From Hyphomicrobiales bacterium (GTDB lineage: Bacteria; Pseudomonadota; Alphaproteobacteria; Rhizobiales; Beijerinckiaceae), in the NCBI GenBank assembly GCA_028290085.1, contig JAQGKN010000401.1, forward strand, positions 1-11,479: 11,479 bases of DNA, read 5' to 3'. The position numbers were made by a program, and so were the translations under genes. The notes under the pieces were generated by a model. That model was given only the letters and a program-made list of their open reading frames with translations, searched no databases and was not told the origin of the DNA. Positions 1-5,977 of the stretch are shown in pieces (the first letter of the stretch is position 1; each line of letters opens with the position of its first letter).

Positions 1-942
1 GACGTCCTCGATGGTGCGGCGGAGCAGAGCGCGGGCTTCCGAGGGCGCGCGGTCCTGCCTTTCCAGCATGGCGAGCACGACTTCGCAGCGTGGGGACTCG
101 ATGGGCACGGCGACCAGCGTGCCTTCCTCGATCGCCGTCTGCATATGCGCAAAGGTCGAGACGGCATAGCCGACGCCCTTCTGCACCAGCGGCGTGATGG
201 CCGACAAGCCATGCACTTCCAGCGTGATGTTGGGCACGACGCGGACGGAGCGCGTGATGCGCTCGACGATCCGCCTGTAGCCGTGACGCGGCCCCGGCAT
301 GATGAGCGGCAGCCGCGCGAGATCGCGAATGCTGTAGGAGCACGGATACAGCACCGCCACACCGTTCTTCTCGGCGGGGCCCACGACCAGCAATCGCTCC
401 GTCAGCAGCGGCGTCATGCGCAGCTCTGGGCTGGGCACGGGATCATAGGCCAGCGCCAGATCGACCACGCCGCTGAGAGCGCTTTCGCGATTGTAGATGC
501 TTTCGCGTTCGAAGAGATGCAGCCGCACGCTTGGGCAGAGCGTCGTGAAACGCTCAACAAGAACGGAGCCGAACAGGCGCAGCGCGCCGTGCGGCATGGC
601 GAGATGCAATTCGCCCCGGCGCGGCTCCGCGAGCGAACGCATCTGCGTTTCGATCTGAATCAGGTCGTCCTGTATCTGCTGGCCGCGTGCCAGCAGGATC
701 TTTCCCGCTTCCGTCAGGCGAACGCCGCGCGTGTGGCGGTCGAGCAACTTCTGGCCGATGTCCTGCTCGAGACGTTGCATGCGGCGGCTGAGCGCCGATT
801 GGGCGACGTTCAACTGCACGGCCGCGCGCGACATGCTTTCAAGCTGCGCGATGGTCACGAATGTGAGGAGATCATGCACATTCATCCGGCACCTTGGCGC
901 CTGCCGGTCTACGGCCTGCTGCACGTCCGGCTGTGTCGCCAA
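1..942 (-). CDS. LysR-family transcriptional regulator (3' end cut by window edge)
   Basis: DNA-binding regulator of the LysR type, probably controlling the adjacent receptor/dioxygenase/GMC operon. Counting from the internal ATG at 885, residues 1-60 form the winged helix-turn-helix (AAVQLNVAQSALSRRMQRLE, then GQKLLDRHTRGVRLTEAG), followed by a linker helix and a periplasmic-binding-like effector domain from about residue 90. The frame is open to base 1 (295 codons from that ATG), so only a few residues are missing against the usual 300-310. Two starts are possible. The TTG at 942 has a strong AGGAGA Shine-Dalgarno about 6 bases upstream and adds 19 residues. The ATG at 885 matches the normal start of the family but has a weaker site (AAGG). 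I list the longer form. The gene lies 28 bp after the receptor gene on the same strand, so it is probably co-transcribed, unlike the more common divergent LysR arrangement. The effector is unknown. Confidence 0.93.
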   Translation of the reverse strand, partial: MATQPDVQQAVDRQAPRCRMNVHDLLTFVTIAQLESMSRAAVQLNVAQSALSRRMQRLEQDIGQKLLDRHTRGVRLTEAGKILLARGQQIQDDLIQIETQMRSLAEPRRGELHLAMPHGALRLFGSVLVERFTTLCPSVRLHLFERESIYNRESALSGVVDLALAYDPVPSPELRMTPLLTERLLVVGPAEKNGVAVLYPCSYSIRDLARLPLIMPGPRHGYRRIVERITRSVRVVPNITLEVHGLSAITPLVQKGVGYAVSTFAHMQTAIEEGTLVAVPIESPRCEVVLAMLERQDRAPSEARALLRRTIEDV

Positions 943-970
943 GGTGTCTCTCCTTTTGCCGTCGCGCCGC

Positions 971-1999
971 TTATGGCAGCATCGCCGCTGCCTTCTTGGC
1001 GACCTCGGGCTTCGTCTCCGCATAGACCTGCCGCACCAGCGCTTCAACTTGCGCACCGCTCAGCGGATTGATTTCGAGCTTCGCCTTGTCAGCGTCCGCC
1101 AGAAATGCCGGGTCCGCCATGGTTTCCGTAAAGGCCTTGCGCAGAGCCGCCAGACGTTCTGCCGGAATGCCGGGCGGCCCGACGAAGGGTCGGCCCAGCC
1201 CCTGACGCGCGAAGATCAACCGCAGAATCTGCGCGTCCTCGTCCGTCTTGGCGAATTCCATGATCGAGGGGACGCTCGGCAGATCCGGGTGCTTGGACAG
1301 GCCGAGCTGGCTGAGGATGTTGATCTTCTTGTCGCGCACCCAGTCGGGATGCGCAGACTTCACGCTCGACCACGACCAGCCGCAACGCCCGCCGACTTCG
1401 CCGCGCTCCATCGCCAGCACAACGTCGTTGCCGCCGGGATAGCCGCTGATGACCTTCATCTTGGTGCCGAGCACCGAATTGATGACGCGGGGAAACGGGT
1501 CGTCGTCTGAGCCTGCGCCTGCCGCGCCGACCGCGATCTCCTTCTTGCGAAGTCCGTCCATGTCGGTGACACCGGTGGTGTGCCACGTGACGCAGATGCT
1601 GACTTCATCATTGGCACTGCCGACCCACGAAAATTTCGTGGCCTCGAATTGCGACCCTGGGCGCTCCATGATGGGGTCGAAGGGCACACCACGGCTGATG
1701 GTCGCGATCACCGAGCCATCGCGCGCTGCCGCCGTATAGAGCCAATTGGTGAGGCGCAGGCTTCCAGCGCCCTCCATGTTGCGCGGCACGACGGTCGGAT
1801 TGCCCGGCATGTGGCGGCCGAGATATCGCGCCAGCAGGCGCGCATAGATGTCGTAGCCCCCGCCGACGCTGTAGCCGATGTAGAGATCGAGGTTCTTGCC
1901 GCGATAGAAATCGGCGACATCGTCCGCTCGTGCCGGCGCCGACAGCGCGAAAGCGGCGGCAACTCCCAATAGCAAGGTCCGTCTCAGCGAAATCGGCAT
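971..1999 (-). CDS. TctC/Bug-family periplasmic solute-binding receptor
   Basis: Extracytoplasmic receptor of the tripartite tricarboxylate transporter (TctC/Bug) family, which captures carboxylates or similar small organics in the periplasm. The start at 1999 is chosen over the ATG at 2017 because GGGAGG lies about 6 bases before it and because it opens directly on a signal peptide: positive MPISLRR, a hydrophobic core to about residue 21, and an APARA cleavage site near residue 25. The mature part begins FYRGKNLDLYIGYSVGGGYD, the ligand-loop region of the family, and continues with YARLLARYLGRHMPG and an early VPRNMEGAGS stretch. Length is 342 residues, slightly longer than typical Bug proteins. 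Two cysteines (136 and 206) could form a periplasmic disulfide. No TctA or TctB membrane gene is near, which is common for Bug receptors, so the transport partner and ligand are unknown. Confidence 0.9.
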   Translation of the reverse strand: MPISLRRTLLLGVAAAFALSAPARADDVADFYRGKNLDLYIGYSVGGGYDIYARLLARYLGRHMPGNPTVVPRNMEGAGSLRLTNWLYTAAARDGSVIATISRGVPFDPIMERPGSQFEATKFSWVGSANDEVSICVTWHTTGVTDMDGLRKKEIAVGAAGAGSDDDPFPRVINSVLGTKMKVISGYPGGNDVVLAMERGEVGGRCGWSWSSVKSAHPDWVRDKKINILSQLGLSKHPDLPSVPSIMEFAKTDEDAQILRLIFARQGLGRPFVGPPGIPAERLAALRKAFTETMADPAFLADADKAKLEINPLSGAQVEALVRQVYAETKPEVAKKAAAMLP

Positions 2000-2062
2000 G
2001 CGACCCCTCCCCGTCATGGTATTTACAGCGCCGCGTTTTCGCAGTCGCTCGTGTCGCTTTTT

Positions 2063-2926
2063 CTAGAAGGGACGTTCGCCGAGAATGGTCACGCGGCGCA
2101 TCAAGCGGCGCTCCGCAGCGCTGAAATCCGTGCGGGCGTGCAGCGTGCAGCGATTGTCCCACAAGAGCAGGTCATGCGGCTTCCAGACGTGTTCGTAGAC
2201 GAACTCCGGACGCTCGGAATGATCGAAGAGGTCATTCAGCAAGTCTTCGCTTTCGGCGGGGTCCATGCCTTCGATGCGCAGCGTCATGAGCCGGTTGACG
2301 TAAAGCGACTTGCGCCCTGTTTCCGGGTGCGTGCGAACGACGGGATGGGTCGCATGGGGCACGCCCTCGCGTAGCACGGTGCCGCGCTGTGTGCTCGCAT
2401 TGTCGTAGTCGTAGCCGTGTGTGGCCAACTTGCCCTCGGGCTTCGCCTTGATGTCGTCGGGCAGCGTTTCATAGGCCGTGTAGCAATTGGCGAAGAGCGT
2501 GTTGCCGCCCACGCTCGGCACCTCCAGCGCATGGAGCATCGTGCCTGAACAGGGCGTCTCCTGATGCGACTGGTCGGTGTGAAAGTTCATCTCGCCGTCC
2601 GGCAAGGCGCCGACAAGCTTGCCGTTTTCGCGGATGTTGGAGATCCACATCACGGCCGGATTGGCGGCGTTGTGATGCGCGCGCTGTTTCTTGCTCTGGT
2701 TCAGCGGTCCGAAATATTGCGCGAAGCGCACCTGATCGTCTTCGCCGATGTCCTGCCCGCGCAGGAGGATCACGAGCCCGTCGTTCCAGATCTGCTTGAC
2801 GGCGCGCATGGCGTCTTCGTCGAGCGGATGGCGCAGGTCTACGCCCGTGATCTCGGCTCCCAAAGCAGGGCTCAGCGGAATGGAGCCGACACGCGACGCG
2901 TTATTCAATCCGGCTGTTGCCGTCAT
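2063..2926 (-). CDS. TauD/TfdA-family Fe(II)/2-oxoglutarate-dependent dioxygenase
   Basis: Cytoplasmic non-haem iron dioxygenase that couples oxidative decarboxylation of 2-oxoglutarate to hydroxylation of a substrate. The iron ligands are visible: H116 and D118 in NFHTDQSH, and H263 in DNRCTLHARTDF. The 2-oxoglutarate-binding residues are T143 (GGNTLFAN) and arginines R274 and R278 in ERRLMRR. The spacings H116-T143 (27), H263-R274 (11) and H263-R278 (15) match those I recall for TauD (H99/T126, H255/R266/R270). Length 287 is typical. The ATG at 2926 has a strong GGGGAGG Shine-Dalgarno 5-6 bases upstream, and that site is one arm of an inverted repeat (see 2929-2989). Neighbours are a GMC dehydrogenase upstream and a TctC receptor downstream, suggesting catabolism of an imported compound. 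The family includes taurine, 2,4-D, alkylsulfate and carnitine-type enzymes; the substrate cannot be told from sequence. Confidence 0.93.
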   Translation of the reverse strand: MTATAGLNNASRVGSIPLSPALGAEITGVDLRHPLDEDAMRAVKQIWNDGLVILLRGQDIGEDDQVRFAQYFGPLNQSKKQRAHHNAANPAVMWISNIRENGKLVGALPDGEMNFHTDQSHQETPCSGTMLHALEVPSVGGNTLFANCYTAYETLPDDIKAKPEGKLATHGYDYDNASTQRGTVLREGVPHATHPVVRTHPETGRKSLYVNRLMTLRIEGMDPAESEDLLNDLFDHSERPEFVYEHVWKPHDLLLWDNRCTLHARTDFSAAERRLMRRVTILGERPF

Positions 2927-2928
2927 GC

Positions 2929-2989
2929 GTATCCTCCCCGTTCAATCAGATTTGCGTCTCGTCAGCGCGAGATCTTAGAGGGAGGATAC
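2929..2989 (-). promoter_or_regulatory. Inverted repeat in dioxygenase leader that could mask its ribosome-binding site
   Basis: On the minus strand, GTATCCTCCC (2989 down to 2980) is perfectly complementary to GGGAGGATAC (2938 down to 2929), which contains the Shine-Dalgarno of the dioxygenase gene whose ATG is at 2926-2924. The 41 bases between the arms contain a nested stem, CTCG-CGCTGA-CGAG, flanked by AGAT and ATCT, so the whole leader can fold into a long hairpin with the ribosome-binding site paired. It starts about 17 bases after the GMC stop codon. The pairing is seen directly; that it regulates translation, or protects the upstream mRNA end, is inference. One 10-bp inverted repeat within 60 bp is not rare in 11 kb, so chance is a real alternative. 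Confidence 0.4.
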
Positions 2990-3006
2990 AGCCGGGGCCC
3001 CTCGTG

Positions 3007-4620
3007 TCAATCGAACCGCGCTGGCGGCAGAAGCGGGACACCCCTGATGAGGTCAGAGCCTTTCTCCGCGATCATCAGGACGGCGGCGTTGATATGCGCG
3101 GAGACAATGGTCGGCATGACCGAGGCGTCGACGACGCGCAGCCCCTGCGTGCCGAGGACGCGCAACTCAGGGTCAACCACCGAGCCGATGGCGCAGGTGC
3201 CGCAGGGGTGATGCGCGGTGATCGCAGTCTTGCGGATCCACGCTTCGAGATCCGCGTCCGTATCGGATTTCAGGGGGCCGAGTGGTGCGCCGCGATAGGG
3301 ATCGAGCGGCGCCTGCCGCGCCACATCGAGCGCACGGCGAGTGCCTTCGAGCAGGACGGGCAGATCCTCTGGCGCAGTCAGGAAGTCATAGGCGATGCGC
3401 GGTGCTGCGAAGGGATCGGCGGAGGCGAGCGTGACCGCGCCCCGGCTTTTGGGATGCAGCAGCGTCGGCCGGATCGCGATGGCGTCGGCCGGCGGCGGCC
3501 GGATGCCGGGGATCCAGATATGGGGTTTCTGCGGGGTGGCGCGGAACATGAATTCAATGTCTGGCACGTCGAGGTCGGGCTTCGTCTTGATGAAAGCGAA
3601 TAGCGTCGTCGGCAGCACCGTGCCCGGTCCCGTCCCGAAGAAATAGGCCTGCAGCATGGCGAGCGAGACGCGGTCGGCACGCATCATCCCGCTGAAATAT
3701 CCGGGCTCACGACGGCTCCAGCTCAGCAGCACCGCCAGATGGTCCTGAAGGTTGGTGCCCACGGGCAAATCTACGAGCGGCTCGATGCCGTGCGATGCGA
3801 GTTGCGCGGCCGGGCCGATGCCCGACAGCATCAGCAATTGCGGCGTGTTGAACGTGCCCGAACTGAGGATCACCTCGCGCGAGGCCGTTGCACGATAGGT
3901 CTTGCCGCCGCGCACATAATCGAGACCTGTCGCGCGCGTTCCCTCGAAAATGATGCGCGTGGCATGGGCCCTGGTCTCGACGCGCAGGTTCGGCCGCTTC
4001 ATGGCCGGGTGAAGATAAGCGCGCGCCGCCGAATGCCTGCGCCCGTTCTTGATGGTGAATTGCACCCGGCCAAAACCTTCGCCGCTGCCGCCGTTGAAAT
4101 CGTCTGTGAGCTTGAATCCTGCTGCCTTGCCGGCTTCCATCCACGCTGGGAAAAGCGGGTCCGGCGAGCGAGCGAATTGCACATGCACGGGGCCGGAGCC
4201 GCCGCGCCATTCGTTCTCGCCGCCTTCCCAGGTTTCGCCGCGCTTGAAGTAGGGCAAGGCCTCTGCATAGGACCAGCCGGTGGCGCCTTCGCGCGCCCAG
4301 CGCTGATAATCGCCTGGGTCGCCGCGTGTATAGGCCATGACATTGATCGAATGGGAGCCGCCCAGCACCTTGCCGCGCATCGCCTCGATGGTGCGCCCGT
4401 TCAGCGCCGCGTCCGGCTCGGTTTCGTAACCCCAATCGTGCAGGCGATGGTGGTGCATCTTGCCGAGGCCGAGCGGAATGTGGATCAGCGGATCCCAGTC
4501 GCGACCGCCCGCCTCCATCACCAGCACGCGTGCCGCGCCGTCTGCGCTCAGGCGATCGGCCAGCACGCACCCAGCTGATCCCGCGCCCACGATGACATAG
4601 TCGTAGTTTCCCCCAGCCAT
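3007..4620 (-). CDS. GMC-family FAD-dependent oxidoreductase (choline/alcohol dehydrogenase-like)
   Basis: Flavoenzyme expected to oxidise an alcohol group to an aldehyde or ketone in the cytoplasm. The N-terminal FAD dinucleotide fold is YDYVIVGAGSAGCVLADRL (GxGxxG at residues 12-17), with the ribose-binding acid in LVMEAGG (E36). GMC signature 1 is GKVLGGSHSINVMAYTRG (residues 83-100). Signature 2 is SSGTFNTPQLLMLSGIG (253-269). The C-terminal catalytic region has HHPCGTCAIG (H471) and SAHINA (H509). Length 537 is typical of choline-dehydrogenase-like members. There is no signal peptide. The ATG at 4620 has an AGAGGAA site about 7 bases upstream. It is the first gene of the minus-strand run and lies 80 bp before the dioxygenase. 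H509 stands where most bacterial choline-dehydrogenase-like enzymes have Asn (GNTNA). The substrate is unknown; I do not call it BetA. Confidence 0.94.
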   Translation of the reverse strand: MAGGNYDYVIVGAGSAGCVLADRLSADGAARVLVMEAGGRDWDPLIHIPLGLGKMHHHRLHDWGYETEPDAALNGRTIEAMRGKVLGGSHSINVMAYTRGDPGDYQRWAREGATGWSYAEALPYFKRGETWEGGENEWRGGSGPVHVQFARSPDPLFPAWMEAGKAAGFKLTDDFNGGSGEGFGRVQFTIKNGRRHSAARAYLHPAMKRPNLRVETRAHATRIIFEGTRATGLDYVRGGKTYRATASREVILSSGTFNTPQLLMLSGIGPAAQLASHGIEPLVDLPVGTNLQDHLAVLLSWSRREPGYFSGMMRADRVSLAMLQAYFFGTGPGTVLPTTLFAFIKTKPDLDVPDIEFMFRATPQKPHIWIPGIRPPPADAIAIRPTLLHPKSRGAVTLASADPFAAPRIAYDFLTAPEDLPVLLEGTRRALDVARQAPLDPYRGAPLGPLKSDTDADLEAWIRKTAITAHHPCGTCAIGSVVDPELRVLGTQGLRVVDASVMPTIVSAHINAAVLMIAEKGSDLIRGVPLLPPARFD

Positions 4621-4780
4621 GCGCCGTTCCTCTTATTGATTGTCAGCACGCGCGACAGGATGACATTTCGATGACGCGAAAATCCAGCCGTGGAAGGCAA
4701 AATTTTAAGGCTTCGCTTGCTGGGCCTTGTGTAGAGGCGCAACAAGCTTTCCCGATTTTGAGCAGGAGAGGACATCTGCC
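4621..4780. promoter_or_regulatory. Divergent intergenic region between GMC operon and methyltransferase gene
   Basis: This 160-bp spacer must carry the promoters of two divergent transcripts. It is more AT-rich than its surroundings around 4693-4710, where AAAATTTT lies within GGCAAAATTTTAAGGC. I cannot point to a convincing -35/-10 pair on either strand. Ribosome-binding sites are AGAGGAA (minus, for the GMC gene) and AGGAGAGG (plus, for the methyltransferase). LysR-type regulators bind such spacers, but no clear site was recognised. Confidence 0.35.
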
Positions 4781-5500
4781 GTGACGACAGCCAGTGAAGA
4801 CTCGGCGCGGAAATTCGATCCCGCGCGGGCCAATGAATACGAGACGCAGAGCCGGATCGCGCTCGCGGGCTATGATGCCTGTCACGACCTCGCCGCCTGC
4901 ATTTTGTCCGCGGCGCTGGGCAGCGGAAGTGCCGCGCATGTGCTTGTGGCTGGTGCTGGCGGTGGTGCGCGCGAGATCGTTGTTGGTGGTGCGCTCGAAC
5001 CGCACTGGCGATTTACGGCGGTTGATCCGTCACAGCCGATGATGGAAATCGCCGAGGCTCGCCTGCGGGAGAGCGGCCTCATTGACCGGACGGAAATCGT
5101 TCTCGGCACTGTCGACGCCCTCCCGTTGGGGACCACTTTCGACGCGGCCACATTGATTGGCGTCTTGCATCATCTTCCTGGCGACGAGGCGAAGCTCGCC
5201 ATTCTGCGCGCTATGGCGGCGCGGATGAAACCCGGCGCTCCACTGATCCTTGCGGGCAATTGTTTCGCCTATGCGAGCCGCCCGCTCCTGCTTGCGGCAT
5301 GGGGCACGCGCTGGCGGATGCAGGGCGCCAGCGAAGACGAGGTGAAGGCGAAGCTCGGCAAGATCTTGCAAGGCGCCGATCCGCCCGCGTCTGAAGAGGC
5401 GGTGTTCGAGCTTCTGGCGCAAGCCGGGTTCGAGGCTCCGCAGCGCTTTTTCTCAAGCCTGTTCTGGGGTGCCTGGGTGGCGCGACGCGCTAACGCTTAG
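4781..5500 (+). CDS. Class I SAM-dependent methyltransferase
   Basis: Soluble Rossmann-fold methyltransferase transferring a methyl group from S-adenosylmethionine to an unidentified acceptor. Motif I is HVLVAGAGGGAREIV (glycines around residues 57-62). The acidic residue binding the SAM ribose is D82 in RFTAVDPSQPMMEIAEARL. The motif IV/post region is ATLIGVLHHLPGDEAK followed by MKPGAPLILAGN. Length is 239 residues with no membrane segment or signal peptide. The GTG at 4781 is preferred because AGGAGAGG lies about 8-9 bases upstream; an in-frame TTG at 4727 would add 18 unrelated residues and has no good site. It is a single-gene unit diverging from the GMC operon and is followed by a palindromic repeat. 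The LHHLP motif resembles UbiE/small-molecule methyltransferases, but the substrate cannot be assigned. Confidence 0.88.
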   Translation: MTTASEDSARKFDPARANEYETQSRIALAGYDACHDLAACILSAALGSGSAAHVLVAGAGGGAREIVVGGALEPHWRFTAVDPSQPMMEIAEARLRESGLIDRTEIVLGTVDALPLGTTFDAATLIGVLHHLPGDEAKLAILRAMAARMKPGAPLILAGNCFAYASRPLLLAAWGTRWRMQGASEDEVKAKLGKILQGADPPASEEAVFELLAQAGFEAPQRFFSSLFWGAWVARRANA

Positions 5501-5527
5501 AGAGAGTCCGGGCACAAAACTCCGTTG

Positions 5528-5611
5528 CCGTCTTTGCGAGCGGAGCGAAGCAATCCAGAGCGGTCTCGCGACTTCTGCATTGCTTCGTCACTTCGCTCCT
5601 CGCAATGACGG
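5528..5611. repeat. Dispersed palindromic (REP-like) repeat, imperfect inverted pair
   Basis: The left arm CCGTCTTTGCGAGCGGAGCG (continuing AAGCAATCC, 5528-5556) and the right arm read in reverse complement, CCGTCATTGCGAGGAGCGAA (from 5611 down, continuing GTGACGAAGCAATG), are near-identical. They form an imperfect hairpin about 84 bases long. The right arm matches, from memory, a palindromic unit scattered through intergenic regions of many Hyphomicrobiales and other alphaproteobacteria. The left arm lacks about 5 bases near the apex and carries mismatches, so this is a decayed copy. It lies just after the methyltransferase stop codon, between convergent genes, where it may also act as a transcript-end hairpin. 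There is no T-run, so I do not call it an intrinsic terminator. Confidence 0.75.
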
Positions 5612-5690
5612 CACCGGCGCTTCTAGGAGGCGCGAAATCTTTCTCCCGGAGGGATAATGTGGCTGCAGAGCCGAAGGGTACGCCCGCGTC

Positions 5691-5722
5691 TCACCCTTCG
5701 AGAGGCCCGCGCTGCGCGGGCT
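5691..5722. repeat. Possible half-copy of a second palindromic repeat, overlapping the small broken gene
   Basis: The stretch begins TCACCCTTCGAGAGGCCCGC and contains a 7-bp stem with a 3-base loop (GCCCGCG-CTG-CGCGGGC, 5705-5721). It resembles one half of the dispersed alphaproteobacterial repeat that starts with CACCCTTCGAGACG and has a GC-rich central stem, as I remember it. The expected partner half ending in GGGTGAG is not found to the right. It encodes the last residues (QRGPLEG, stop) of the frameshifted small gene on the minus strand. The repeat identity is from memory and moderate at best. Confidence 0.4.
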
Positions 5723-5825
5723 TGATCCGCTCCGTGAGCCAGACGACAACAGTTTCGGCCTCCGCGAGCGCCGCCTGTTTCGTGGGGAACGCAACGCCAG
5801 AATAATATTGAACCGGAGTTCCACA

Positions 5826-5850
5826 CGCCGCGATCCTCGGGATCGCGGCG
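5826..5850. repeat. Perfect 11-bp inverted repeat with 3-base loop next to the frameshift
   Basis: CGCCGCGATCC (5826-5836), TCG loop, GGATCGCGGCG (5840-5850): all 11 positions pair. It lies inside the small broken gene, coding for RRDPEDRG on the minus strand, 5 bases from the extra base at 5819-5820. There is no T-run, so it is not a standard terminator. Such a tight GC hairpin can promote replication slippage or local sequencing error. Confidence 0.6.
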
Positions 5851-5977
5851 AAACACCTCGAAGCCAAAACTGCCGTCGGGACGACGAAACAGATCGACAC
5901 AGCGATTTGCCTCGCTGTTCTCGATGCTCGCAAAAACCAGCCACGATTTATCGATGCGCGCCGACATGGCGTCTCCC

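Larger units (their letters stand above)
5691..5967 (-). pseudogene. Small hypothetical protein gene broken by a one-base frameshift
   Basis: Starting at the ATG at 5967 (GGGAGA site about 6 bases upstream), the frame encodes MSARIDKSWLVFASIENSEA, then NRCVDLFRRPDGSFGFEVFR and RDPEDRGVW. At 5819-5820 there is one extra T (A on the coding strand), after which the sensible continuation lies in the next frame: TPVQYYSGVAFPTKQAALAE, then AETVVVWLTERIK, with a stop at 5691. Removing one base gives a protein of about 91 residues resembling small uncharacterised Hyphomicrobiales proteins with an FGFEEFRRDPED-type core. Unrepaired, the frame runs on to a stop at 5623 with arginine-rich, non-protein-like sequence. 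It starts 10 bp after the PrpF stop, so it is the distal gene of that operon. A perfect 11-bp hairpin (5826-5850) sits 5 bases from the indel, so a sequencing error is possible. Function is unknown. Confidence 0.72.

Noticed and set aside
145..1071. Plus-strand open frame of 308 codons across the left end
   Set aside because: It is the antisense shadow of the LysR gene, which has a clear helix-turn-helix in the opposite strand; the translation is low-complexity His/Arg/Ala-rich.
2000..2017. ATG at 2017 as start of the TctC receptor
   Set aside because: It would place six extra residues before the signal peptide and weaken the placement of GGGAGG, which fits ATG 1999.
3739..4578. Plus-strand open frame of 279 codons inside the GMC gene
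   Set aside because: The opposite strand carries both GMC signatures and the FAD motif; this frame has no motif and no ribosome-binding site.
4727..4780. TTG start extending the methyltransferase by 18 residues
   Set aside because: No good ribosome-binding site precedes it, whereas GTG 4781 has AGGAGAGG at suitable distance.
5528..5611. CRISPR repeat or intrinsic terminator reading of the palindrome
   Set aside because: There are only two inverted arms without spacers or direct repetition, and no T-run follows the stem on either strand.
5469..5657. Small plus-strand open frame across the palindromic repeat
   Set aside because: Its coding sequence is made of the methyltransferase 3' end and the repeat arms; no independent start signal or protein-like conservation.
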